This document shows, one piece after another, positions 1 to 9,188 of a DNA stretch of 39,624 nt. The first letter of the stretch is position 1. Every line of letters starts with the position of its first letter. The notes under the pieces are model-generated. The model worked only from the letters and a program-made list of their open reading frames with translations, did no database searches and had not been told where the DNA came from. The stretch spans positions 277,577 through 317,200 of the forward strand of contig NW_003130359.1 in assembly GCF_000003605.2 (NCBI RefSeq). Direction: 5' to 3'. The translations under genes were made by a program, and so were the position numbers. Origin of the DNA: Saccoglossus kowalevskii (taxonomy: Eukaryota; Hemichordata; Enteropneusta; Harrimaniidae).

Positions 1-500
1 ATTGTGATTTACTGTGATTCATTGCCTCTCCAATTGAAATTTACTGTGAATGGGTGTCTGTCCGATTGAGATTTACTGTGAATGAGTGACCGTCCGATTG
101 AGATTTACTGTGAATGAGTGACAGTCCATTTGAGATTTACTGTGAAGCAACATAGGTAAGTGGAATACAGTGACTGCCTATCGTGATTTACTGTGATTCA
201 ATGCCTCTCCGATTGAGATTTACTGTGAATGAGTGACCGTCCATTTGAGATTTACTGTGAATGAGTGACCGTCCGTTTGAGATTTACTGTGAATGAGTGA
301 CCGTCCGTTTGAGATTTACTGTGAAGCAACATAGGCAAGTGTGATACAATGACTGCCTATTGTGATTTACTGTGCCTGATGCCTGACCATTCAAAATTTA
401 CTGTGATTCAGTCTCTGTCCGATTGTGAATAATTGTGAGTTTGCCTGCCCAGTTGTGAATAAATGTGAACCATGTACAATGCCCGGTTGTGATTTAGTGT
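1..500. repeat. 32-bp tandem array with about 179-bp higher-order unit
   Basis: The core is a 32-bp unit containing GATTTACTGTG or GAGATTTACTGTGAATGAG followed by TGACCGTCC. Cores recur about every 32 bp (for example 71, 103, 133). Every fifth or sixth unit is a variant carrying GCAACATAGG and GACTGCCTAT, and the variant GCCTCTCC recurs at 24 and 203 (179 bp) and as GCCTGACC at 381. The array therefore has a higher-order period of about 178-179 bp. It decays after about 400 and lies in RANBP2 intron 3. The left edge is cut by the window. Confidence 0.9.
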
Positions 501-563
501 GTCGGTCTACAAGGCTCAAAAACCGGCCAGCCAAATCCCATTCACATTAAATCACAACTGGGC
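480..563. repeat. Inverted repeat closing the 32-bp array
   Basis: GCCCGGTTGTGATTTAGTGTG (about 480-501) is followed some 40 bp later by its near-perfect reverse complement, CACATTAAATCACAACTGGGC (542-563). The last array unit is thus repeated in the opposite orientation, giving a stem of about 20 bp and marking the array boundary. Confidence 0.8.
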
Positions 564-1063
564 TAGAAAGAGTCTTACCCCCTGGTCATAAGAGAATTAA
601 TCTAGTACATTTGACTCACAAATGCAAATCTGATTGTTATTCAAACCCAGGTCAAACTTGCACAAGGTACAATGAATCAGAACGCCGTGTCTACTGGCAG
701 TTTGGATACAATCATAATAATACTAGTATAAGTAATAGAGAAGTCATTAGCGTAGTCGCTCATTTGTCTATTTAAATAATTAAATAATATATAAATATGA
801 CAAAGAAAACCTTTAAATGTGTGTTACCATAGCATGGATGTACTTTAAATGAAAACAGACATACTGTAACTACACAAAAAATAAATAATCCATAATCAAG
901 TGGCACCAGGGGAAGTGAGATTGTTACAAAATGTAGCGAATTGTTTTCATAACATTAGATCATTTGACAGTGGCTATATTGCAATGTCCATAAGTTTGTT
1001 AACTTCCCCAAACGTATCTTGTTTGCACTCGCTGTAAACACAAATAAAACATAGTTTACTCAC
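564..1063. other. Unique AT-rich intron sequence (RANBP2 intron 3)
   Basis: Minus-strand intron sequence downstream of exon 3. I looked for RANBP2 exon 4 on the minus strand and saw no candidate. No other feature was recognised. Confidence 0.6.
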
Positions 1064-1170
1064 TCGAAGCTTGAAGATAGTTTTGTGACCTTGAAAGAAC
1101 CGAGTTGCCTGGTCAACCCAGTACTGCGCACGTTGTGGGTCTGTTCGTACATGACAGTAAAGTTCAGCAA
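1064..1170 (-). CDS. RANBP2: RANBP2/Nup358 orthologue, coding exon 3
   Basis: The acceptor TTTACTTTCAG ends at 1171 and the donor GTGAGTAA starts at 1063. This exon is too short for a simple ORF search. Joined to the phase-1 base of exon 2 it reads V-AELYCHVRTDPQRAQYW, then VDQATRFFQGHKTIFKLR. That matches the vertebrate segment IAELLCKND..GRAKYWLERAAKLFPGSPAIYKLK position by position. The 107 bases bring the total to 405, exactly 135 codons, so the next intron is phase 0. Vertebrate exon 4 starts with E-Q-L-L; nothing like it was found between 1 and 1063, so the gene continues beyond the left edge. The window therefore holds only the first few percent of a protein that usually exceeds 2,500 residues. 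Confidence 0.92.
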
Positions 1171-2170
1171 CTGAAAGTAAAATGAATATATTGTAAATAT
1201 AACATCAGTGTACTATATTGTAAAGATTATATCAGTGTACTGTGTTGTACATATCACATCTATGTACTGTATTGTAAAAATACGTACAACATCTCTGCAG
1301 TGTGTTATTGCAAGAATACCACAAAACATACACAAAGGCAGTATTGGTTACTTGTATCAACTGATCAGACACTGCCCCAGTACATATGTTGTGTATTCTT
1401 GTGATAATCTTAAAGGCAAACAACATAATGATTTTAGAAAATAAAGCTTTACAAATGTAGGAGAATACAATTTACATTTTTTTTTTTATATCACTTTACA
1501 TTTTCTAGATATGTCAGAGTAATTTTCAAATCATTTTTCTGCAAAGAATTGTAATTGAAACATGCAATATTTGTTTATTAATATAATTGCTTATTTCGTT
1601 TTATACAAGTTCAATAATATTCTGACTTATACAAGCCTACATTGTTTCAAAATGCGGATTCTGAAGTGAGACGACGACACAAGTGCGAACATGGTAGAAA
1701 CCATCGCAGTGTGTTCTTTTGTTTCAATTTTTAAATTCATCCAATTAGAGGCTTTCTCGCTAATTTTCTTACATGGCCAAGATCTTATTGATGTATATCA
1801 AGGGCATACTGCAAGTTCTGTGTCATTCTTACAATTTGTGTTATATCGTATAATCTTGCGTTGTAAGTCTTAGAATTGCCAGCGGGATTTCTATCAGTAA
1901 ATAAATCCTGAATGTATTACAAGTCTTTCTACTGTGGTGGTTGGTGCTGCTTGTGTAACAGATAATTTTGCATACTAATTTTTCGCTATTTTCCATAACC
2001 GCAACATATCGTTCCCCACAAGATATTCAACTTCTCATCACTATATGTAGTGCACTAGCTTAATTCTCCGTCCTTCAAGATTTACTGGCAATTCTAAACC
2101 TAAAACAGAATGGCTTAAGCTTGACCGAATTCTTGGCTCAAAAACCAGGCATTAGAACATATTTAAATAC
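1171..2170 (-). other. RANBP2 intron 2
   Basis: GT-AG intron of 1,000 bases, phase 1. At 1208-1300 it has an imperfect short tandem array with units of the form TATTGTAxA..ATC.GTGTACTG. At about 1640-2010 it carries a diverged copy of the repeat also found at about 4200-4470 in intron 1. No coding signal was seen. Confidence 0.8.
1640..2010. repeat. Dispersed repeat, copy 1 (RANBP2 intron 2)
   Basis: It shares ordered blocks with 4200-4470. Blocks seen here are GGATTCTGAAGTGAGACGAC, GTGCGAACATGGTAGAAAC, TTGTAAGTCTTAGAATTGCC, GGGATTTCTATCAGT and GCATACTAATTTTTCGCTAT followed by TTTCCATAACCGC. The same order and spacing in both places indicate diverged copies of one interspersed element of about 300-370 bp. 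Class unknown; no coding capacity. Confidence 0.65.
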
Positions 2171-2396
2171 CTTGTAAAACTAAATCCCTCTGGGTATTAT
2201 TCAACTCATATGATCTTCTATAGGAATCAATTGCCTTCTCATAATGTTTCTTTGTCTGTTGTATCTTTCCTAACAGTCTATGACCTTTAGCATCTGATTG
2301 GTTGACACTCAAGTAGACAGTAATGTAGTGGATTGCTTTATCATAGTCTTGTGCTTCGTAATACATACGAGCAAACGCATAACCTTTAAGATTTTG
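2171..2396 (-). CDS. RANBP2: RANBP2/Nup358 orthologue, coding exon 2 (TPR repeats)
   Basis: The acceptor is a pyrimidine run ending in TTTTTTCAG (last base 2397) and the donor is GTATTT from 2170. The 226 bases continue the frame of exon 1 and end in phase 1 (one base of codon 100). The protein begins QNLKGYAFARMYYEAQDYDK and continues through AKGHRLLGKI, YEKAIDSYRRSYELN and TQRDLVLQ. These segments align with vertebrate RANBP2 without gaps that I can see (KGFYFAKLYYEAKEYD, KAHRFLG, CYRRSVELNPTQKDLVL). They form roughly two TPR motifs (residues about 26-59 and 60-93), with typical G/Y/A positions in helix A and the A-x-x-Y-x-x-A/S pattern in helix B. In the family the N-terminal TPR domain anchors the protein to the pore. 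The signature YRRSxELNxTQxDLVL makes RANBP2 much more likely than another TPR protein. Confidence 0.93.
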
Positions 2397-2893
2397 CTGA
2401 AAAAATAAGAGGAGTACATCAACCAATAAAAATTATTTTCGTTATGTTATTTGCTATTTTGTCTTCTGATTTGAAGATGACCATATCACAAAATTAAGAA
2501 GAATTCTTAATTATTTCCTGTATAGCTTCCCTTCAGGATGTATATAATCACCAATTGTCATATATCGTCACTGCAAACATAGAAAATCACACACATACTT
2601 CTTTGACAGGTTGTGTTTAGTGAAATAATTTCCAGGATAGATTTTTTTTTTTTGCAGGAAAAACATCAATACCCAAATAAATATGTCAGGGTTTGATCAG
2701 TGGTCAGAATAGCTCAGACACCTTCAAGTCATTGGTATATAACCAGTAAATGGGGAATAATCTAGTATTTTTTAAGAGACAACTAAATGCCATATTGTAT
2801 GTTGTTTCAGGTTGTTGTGGCATTGTATAATTGCGTCAGAATGATTTCCATTAATCACATTGCATGTGTAAGAAGATTTCTGTGGAATAGACT

Positions 2894-3086
2894 ATTGCCC
2901 TGTCCTCACTAGAAAAAAATTAAGCAATTTCAATTTGGATCGAAGTTGGTTCAGTTGTCGCCATTTGAGCTAATCTTGTTCAAAACCATGTTTAACTAAT
3001 TCAAATTGAAGCAGAGTCAAGGGGTACATGCAAGTTTGAATAAAATTAACTAATATAGTTTATTGATCCAGTGGGGACAGCAAACC
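2894..3086. mobile_element. Small inverted-repeat element (MITE-like)
   Basis: The left end reads TTGCCCTGTCCTCACTAGA. The right end, read on the minus strand, is GGTTTGCTGTCCCCACTGGA, so the ends share CTGTCCYCACTRGA in inverted orientation. The interior (about 190 bp) is AT-rich with partly complementary CAATTTGGAT-like and CAAATTGAAG-like segments. No transposase is present. The terminal repeats are imperfect, so this is a moderate call. Confidence 0.5.
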
Positions 3087-3483
3087 AAATTTTATTCAAA
3101 TGAAATCCACTTTTTCTCAGGAACTTTGAGGTTGAAGTGCACTCATGCATACTAATTTTGCGATATTTTTTTTCAATAATAGGTGCGAAAGTTGAATGTC
3201 GAGGCCATCAATTTATTGCCCCAGTAGAGTGTATAGATTGAAATGGAACTGCCACAGCAAAATACATGTAGTAGAATATATACTTAGATTACCAAATGTC
3301 AAAATGAGTATCCGGATGTTAAACATATGACTTTGCAATGTAGAATCAAAATTTGACACAATCTTATCATCACCTCAAAAAGACTGCTTACCACATTTTT
3401 CTATTTGTGAAACAAAATTAATGGATTTAGTTATGCAGGAAAAGCTGACAACCCAGGCTGAATAGCGTGTGGGACAGCTAGTT

Positions 3484-4020
3484 TGGTGATTTCTAGACAT
3501 CTCGACCCAAAAATTTCTTGGCCCAAGACACTTCGACCCAAATTGGACATCTCGACCTAGACACCCTGGGATTCTCGACCCACCAAATCGACCAGACCCT
3601 ATCTAAGTGTGGCGACGCGAACCTCTATCTAGTTCAACGTTGATAATGTTGCTCTTTGATAACTTAAAATTCACGCCCTTTGTTACGTGTGAATATTAGT
3701 GGCAACACGTTTCGGTGTCACCTCCTTGAAAAATAACTTATCACCCATCAAGCGCGACAATGGATCAATCAAAAAATGACGTCACTTTCAGGGGTCGCGT
3801 GCTGTGAAATGAACAGCAAAAGCAGCAAAAAAAAAAAAATCAGTGAAACAAACACTGTGGTCTACGCGCACTGGGAAAAGTACGACGCTATTGAGAAAAG
3901 TACGACGCTATTGGGATCGGGTCGAGGCGGCGGGTCGTCTGAAATAGGTGGGTCGAGATGTCTAGGGGTCCTGGGTCGAGTTGTCCAATGAAAAATGGGT
4001 CGAGATGTCCAGCACCCTGG
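3484..4020. mobile_element. Fold-back element with arms of tandem GACATCTCGACCC units
   Basis: The left arm (about 3490-3600) contains TAGACATCTCGACCC, CTTCGACCC, TTGGACATCTCGACC and ATTCTCGACCCACC. The right arm (3914-4020) contains the reverse complements GGGTCGAGGCGG, GGGTCGAGATGTCTAG, GGGTCGAGTTGTCCA and GGGTCGAGATGTCCAG. The arms are about 110 bp, built from units of about 33-35 bp, and flank a 310-bp core. The right terminus on the minus strand is CCAGGGTGCTGGACATC; CAGGG ends are typical of hAT elements. The flanks TTGGTGAT (3483-3490) and TTGGTAAT (4022-4029) could be an 8-bp target duplication with one mismatch. No transposase is present, so it would be non-autonomous. Confidence 0.75.
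3889..3930. repeat. Short tandem duplication AAAAGTACGACGCTATTG
   Basis: Two adjacent near-identical copies of AAAAGTACGACGCTATTGGG/GAG lie just inside the right arm of the fold-back element. Confidence 0.8.
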
Positions 4021-4199
4021 CTTGGTAATTACAGCGAGACAAAAACTAGTTTGCATCTGCATTATAAACTGAATTGAATTAGTTAACATGGATTTGATTT
4101 GATTTGAAGTTTTTCGTTTCTAATCATTGTATTTGAAAAATACAATCAGTGTGATTGTACATTTATCTTTATATATAATTTCAACATTTATTCAAAATT

Positions 4200-4470
4200 A
4201 TTGTCTATAATTGTCGCAAAATACAGATTCTGGAGAGGTGAGATGACAGAGTGTGAACAAAGTAGAAAACACTACAGTGCTCTGTATCCTTCCTTACAGC
4301 TTTGGAATAACTAGTTATACTGTGTTGTAAGTCTCCTGAATACCAGTGGGCTATCAGTTATGCAACAAATTCACTATTGTGAATTCATTTATTGCAAGTT
4401 GCTCTACTGGGATGCAAATTGCAATACTAATTTCTGCTATTTTCCACAGCTACAGGTACTATGTAGTAAT
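4200..4470. repeat. Dispersed repeat, copy 2 (RANBP2 intron 1)
   Basis: Counterpart of 1640-2010. It carries AGATTCTGGAGAGGTGAGAT, GTGTGAACAAAGTAGAAAAC, TGTTGTAAGTCTCCTGAATA, CAGTGGGCTATCAGT and GCAATACTAATTTCTGCTAT followed by TTTCCACAGCTAC. A possible third fragment (CATACTAATTTTGCGATATT) is at about 3150-3170. Confidence 0.65.
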
Positions 4471-4907
4471 TTGGAGACTAGGGAATGCATACAGTGATTT
4501 TAATTTTGTTTTTTTCTTTGTACCACTGCCGAGATGTCGGTGGTTCAGGATAGTCTTTTCTTATTTTGGTAAACAATATATCGTCCCATGGATCTAGACG
4601 TCTGTTTATACTTCCGTGTTGATGGTTTTATTTCTGGGAACAATAGCAAAGAAATAATATTCGCATATCTGCTTCGTATTAAAATGTCAAAACAAACACA
4701 GACACAAAGACAAGTTTACTGTTCGACCTCGATAATGAATGCATACACGCAGTACTACATCCACTGATCGATCTGGTGGAGTGCATGGAACGAAACATCG
4801 GCACCACCCGCCACATGTTGTAATTCGTTATCAAATGGCACCCTCAATGGACACCGGACATTCAATTTCAAACAACGGTATCCATTTCCGGCGAAAACGG
4901 TACTCAC

Positions 4908-4979
4908 CTCGTGTGGGCTTGAAAGGTTACGAATTGCGGCAGACACATATTTATCAACCTCCTGCCTGCTGCGGATCAT
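4908..4979 (-). CDS. RANBP2: RANBP2/Nup358 orthologue, coding exon 1 (residues 1-24)
   Basis: RANBP2/Nup358 is the giant nucleoporin of the cytoplasmic filaments of the nuclear pore; it binds Ran and acts as a SUMO E3 ligase. On the minus strand this exon reads MIRSRQEVDKYVSAAI and then RNLSSPHE. It resembles the start of vertebrate RANBP2 (M-R-R-S-K-x-D-V-x-R-Y-I) and has the same 24-residue length before the TPR region. It ends exactly before GTGAGTA at 4907-4901, a consensus donor, in phase 0. An in-frame ATG lies ten codons upstream at 5009; I chose 4979 because homology begins there and the AAAA before the ATG is an acceptable initiation context. Identification from this exon alone would be weak; it rests on continuity with the next two exons. 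Confidence 0.82.
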
Positions 4980-5019
4980 TTTTGGTATATATGGGTAAGT
5001 TGAATTCACAGAAATAAAC

Positions 5020-5140
5020 AGTCAAAATAAATGCACATCATAAGAAACATGCCTTCACGAGCCGGTTAATTCAGAGACGTCACAAGATCGGACCCTCCAG
5101 CCTATCGATAAATAGCAATATGTGCAGGAAGAACAGGTGA
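5020..5140 (-). promoter_or_regulatory. Putative RANBP2 promoter / 5' UTR region
   Basis: Directly upstream of the RANBP2 start. On the minus strand there is TGTGACGTCT (5074-5083), one mismatch from the CRE palindrome TGACGTCA, and the 8-bp palindrome TATCGATA (5103-5110), which is the DRE core in flies. CpGs are denser here than in the surrounding DNA. No TATA box is at a convincing distance. Motifs are seen; function is inferred. Confidence 0.45.
5035..5136 (+). other. Possible divergent noncoding or 5'UTR exon ending in a strong splice donor
   Basis: On the plus strand GGAAGAACAG is followed by GTGAGTGC (donor at 5137), a near-ideal U1 site in the direction opposite to RANBP2. The short ATG frame at 5119 would read M-C-R-K-N-R into the donor. 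A divergent transcript sharing the RANBP2 promoter would explain it, but no downstream exon was found, so it may be chance. Confidence 0.25.
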
Positions 5141-5974
5141 GTGCCATGCATATTATAAATGAATCCGCGGCGGGAAAGTTTCGTTGAGCACAATTTTGCA
5201 AGTTAAAAAGTCAGCAAAATAATTGCGTGGTGACCAATGTCTATAGTTTAGGTTACTTTCAAGAGGGTCGGCAAGGGATATATTCGCAAGGTGACAGTAA
5301 TCAATTATTTTATTTTCGTAATAATGTAATTTAAAAAAAATAAAAAAACGTAAATTCATAGACATGGGCAAGGTGTAAAATCGTTCGTAAAATTATTCGT
5401 CCGTATTTTGTACAAAGATATTATTTTTTGTAAGCGTATATTAAAGCATTTTTCAAATGTCGTAATTTGTACACAATTTTCAATTATGATTTGTAGATAC
5501 AAATTATCAAAAATATTATAAAAATGTATTTAGGAATTTACTTTATATGTAAAGTGTAAAAACCTATTTTACTATAAATGGAACTTTCGTTTTATTTCCT
5601 GTAAAAACGTGAAATGCCTTTTTTATTTTCTATAACCTGTATCACCTACCCCTTGCCCCCCCCCCCCTCAAATTTTCAAAGGCGCGATACAAGAGACCCT
5701 ATGCCACCATTTATATTCGTGTGGGCTATTTAGATCTTTTTATATAATTTAATCATGTAATGATGTACCTATTATATATAATATGTACATGCCTTAAACA
5801 ACAATACAAATCTTAGAGAGGTGGGCAAATTGGGGGGAAATGAACGGGAACAAAAATCATGCTAACAATCAGGGGGTAACAGAATCTTGAAGGAAAAATA
5901 TTTCACACAGAGAGACAAAATACAGAAAATTCGTCATGAGAAAAATAGCAAAAAATCAAGTGAAGACAAAATAA
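5140..5974. other. AT-rich region without recognised gene
   Basis: Very AT-rich sequence with a C12 homopolymer at 5656-5667. I see no exon, RNA gene or ordered repeat. The minus-strand open frame at 5153-5371 has no recognisable motif. Confidence 0.6.
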
Positions 5975-6214
5975 TTGAGCTATTATTCTGCCACGTACGA
6001 ATTTCTAATGGTCCACCCCTTAATGGGCATCAAATTGGATACACTGGGAACTAAATGTGCTATATTCGTAGGTGATCTGTCATGCTTTGTTGCTGATGAA
6101 AATTCGGCTCAATTTTTATTCACTATGTTGGGAGATTTTTGTCTCGTTTCTGGGCTGCAAATAAATAAGGAGAAAATTGACGCGGAAATGAAAAAAAAAC
6201 GGGTTGGGGATTGA
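5975..6214 (+). pseudogene. Degenerate non-LTR reverse transcriptase fragment (palm domain)
   Basis: The frame reads HPLMGIKLDTLGTKCAIF, then VGDLSCFVADENSAQF and LFTMLGDFCLVSGLQINKEK. This is the central palm region of LINE-type reverse transcriptases: the catalytic [FY]-x-D-D box followed by an amphipathic helix and the G-L-x-I-N-x-x-K motif. Here the box is F-V-G-D (6065-6076), so the first catalytic aspartate is replaced by glycine. Only about 60-70 of several hundred residues survive, with no endonuclease or thumb recognisable on either side. It is a dead, internally truncated remnant. The open frame is short and ends in TGA after an A-rich run. Confidence 0.8.
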
Positions 6215-9188
6215 ATATTGAGTATTGAATATTTTAACAATGGCCAGAACAACCTTTCAAGATAGCAGGGGTGTACGTTTCCTGCAACAGTTACGCTGAT
6301 CCCCTCATACTAGATATTATCAAGATATGAAACTATAGCTTATTAACGTTGCCTGGACAATTTCTGATTTTGAAAACATTTTGCACTTTCGCGATTTAAT
6401 TGTGCACTAGACAAAAATAAAAATGAATAAAAACAAAGTGAATTTAATTTTACAGGATTCTGGAATTTAACATTCAAATTACCCTTCAAATGAGGCTGTT
6501 CAAAGTGACAATTGACACCCAAGCGAGCATTTAACAATTCAAGCTACTACACTAAATATTGTTTACAAATTACGAAGTAGCTAAAAATACATGTTGATGT
6601 GATGGCGAAGTACTGGGCCACATTACTATTATTGGTCCTGAGACCTTTTGGAATTAATTTTATGATTGCTTCAAGACATGTCTAATACTGACTAATACTG
6701 TTATTTTTTGTGTTAGATTTTATTTTTGGAAACACTGCATATTCAATAATTTATAAACATATACTGCTAAATTACAAAAAGACATATCTTTTCAATGAAG
6801 ATAAAAAGAAAATTGAAAAGATATTTTCCTCTGTTCAAACTGTTAGTTGAAACTAATTATTCCCTGTAGTTCCGAGTTAGACATTGCAAAGAAAGAAAGA
6901 AAAATCAGAGGTGTATTGTCGGAAATGAGCAAATGGGTATACTGTATATGTTAATAAAATATTCCTACACTGAGTCGTGCTTTTAACATGACAGTATTTA
7001 TTCACAGCGTTTAGAATCGAGAAGAAAATGTTCATTAGGCGCATTCAGATTCAATGATTGATCGTGTTTCGCCGATTCTGTTTGCGATGACGGTAATATG
7101 TATGTTTTTATAGAATAATATGTTACAACATATTTCTGTGATGTATTACACAATATCTATAAATTAATATTACAGGGAATTCTTTTTTTAAGATATATTT
7201 CTAAAATTAGTATATACCACAAATGACGGGCACCTTATATTTGGGCCCGGGTTTGAGTACAGGACGGGTTCACTAATTTTTCTTGAATAAAAACGATCTG
7301 TTATTAGTGTCAGTTATGTTGAAGTGTGTCAGTGACATATGGGGGTCCACGTACAGTCTGTATGTATGACGTTTGGAAATATCGTATCGCATTGAAAATT
7401 GCGTTGTTGTTTTTTTCAAATTAAAAAAAACAACAACTACTAATGCTGCCGCTGAGGGCACCATAGTGTGATAGGTTGTCTCATCCTCCTTGGACAAATA
7501 TTGTATGTAGAGCGGTGGGATTGTGATCATGTGAGCAGGCGGGTGGACAGAGATATATTTTATCTAACACTAAATTATTTGTGCAACATTATCTATTACA
7601 TTAAACATAACATAAATACCACATAAAATAAATATATATGTAGTATTTAGAGTTTGATTCAACAATTCGTAAACAAACTTGAGCTTTGTCACGTTACGCT
7701 AACATCTGACCTTAGTAAAATAAAAGTACAAGATATTTATATAATATTTTCAAGTTGTCATTTCTAACTATGTACAGACTTCGTAATACTTATTCTGAAC
7801 TCGTCATGTTTGATAATTTCTAAATATAGTGAGTGGTTCATGGATGTAACTTATTTTGAATTGGTTAGACGTGTTTAGTTTGTAACTGTGCCTCAAACTC
7901 TTTAGCCAAGTTCAGTGTCACGTCAGTTGAATTAATTAAATAAGCAATTAATGATGAATACTGACCATGTATTGTAATTGTTACATTTGTTTGAATTGAA
8001 AGCACTGAAAAACGCTACGTCCGCGTAAGTTACGCTCAGTAATTAAAAAGATGAGGATAAGTTCTTGCATTCACGTCAGCAGTTCTTAAAGGCATATTAT
8101 AGCGGTCATGGGACAATCGCGTCGACTTGTAGATAGTGGTTCGGTTGGTCATACATTTTTTGTTTTTTCGTGAGATAGTTTTATTTTCAATAGATAATAG
8201 TATGGATCTTGCGCTCAAGATAATAACTACGACTACTGGTTCTACAAAACAATGAGCTAATGTGGTACATTTGTCTCGAGTTCACCACGAGTTTGTCTGT
8301 AGATTTGTTTTTAACTACTCAGAAAAAAATTTGAAATATAGACCTTCTGAAACACTATTTCCTGCATTTTGAGGGGCAAATTTTGATGACATAAAAAGGT
8401 TTCAGCTTGATTTTGGAGGGGCGACGCCCCCAACATGATTTTTTTCGAGGGGGGTCCGCCCCCCGCCCCTCGTGCCGCCGCCATTGACTACGTGTCACAG
8501 TCACAGTCCCACACGTGGAGACCTTTTAAAAACTGAAATAGCATAATACATGTCGCATTGACGGCTAATTCATCGAGTGGATGTTGAAAAACTAGCAATA
8601 CTGAATGGGTGATGGTTTCGGAGAAACAAAAATATCAGTATTGGCCGAAAATTCACTAAACATTTGCCTGTAATTGAATACAAATCTGAGATGCCATGAT
8701 CAATAAATGAATAAATATGAAACTATTCGACTCCCTACCTGACAATTAATTCGATAATTGCCCACAACTTGAAAGCAGGCGAAAATGCTTTGATGAATAA
8801 AAATGTTAATCAAATATATAAATATCGTCAAAAAATTATGATGGCAAATATGAAAGTAAACATGATTTCGTATAGTCATTCCGTCCACAGATGGTTGACG
8901 AAGTCAGTAAAGTCATGTAATAGAAAACAACATTTCAGTCTGCTCGGCCATGCTATTATCTGAACACCACGGGCTGCAATACATTAGATATTAAACAATC
9001 TGCCATAAATACAATACGTGTAGAACATGTAAAGGTAAATTGTGTTTTATTTCCAAATTAAGAAAGTGAAAAGTATTTGAATGCAAGATTCTTAGCTATA
9101 ATTAAAGGCGGGACACATGTGTAGACACGAATTCTCCGAAACGTTACTCGGTAAATATTGGGTTCCCTGAAAAAAATCATTTCAAACT
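6215..9188. other. Non-coding AT-rich region
   Basis: No exon could be supported on either strand. Seen within it: an inverted pair GTTGTTTTTTTCAAATT / AATTAAAAAAAACAACAAC near 7402-7438 (a stem of about 15 bp), and a GC-rich block at 8412-8490 listed separately. Short open frames (for example 7273-7530, 8036-8218, 8769-8963) show no protein motif and lack flanking splice evidence. Confidence 0.55.
8412..8490. mobile_element. GC-rich transposon-end-like block
   Basis: An abrupt GC-rich insert in AT-rich DNA: GGGGCGACGCCCCCAAC, then GGGGGGTCCGCCCCCCGCCC, then GCCGCCGCCATTGAC. The nested G-run/C-run hairpins resemble the subterminal region of some invertebrate DNA transposons. No partner end was identified. 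Confidence 0.35.

Larger units (their letters stand above)
2397..4907 (-). other. RANBP2 intron 1
   Basis: GT-AG intron of about 2.5 kb. It contains no coding sequence that I can support. It holds a small inverted-repeat element (2894-3086), a long fold-back element (3484-4020) and one copy of a dispersed repeat (about 4200-4470) whose diverged sister is in intron 2. The short open frames inside it (for example at 3776-3991 and 4346-4597) overlap these repeats and have no recognisable motif. Confidence 0.85.

Noticed and set aside
1..480. CRISPR-like repeats with variable spacers
   Set aside because: The supposed spacers are variants of the same 32-bp unit, and the pattern has a higher-order period; it is satellite-like.
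1208..1444. Overlapping 64-78-codon frames on both strands
   Set aside because: They fall in a short imperfect tandem array inside RANBP2 intron 2.
4979..5009. Upstream in-frame ATG at 5009 as the RANBP2 start
   Set aside because: The extra ten residues have no counterpart in the family; homology starts at 4979. It cannot be excluded without transcript data.
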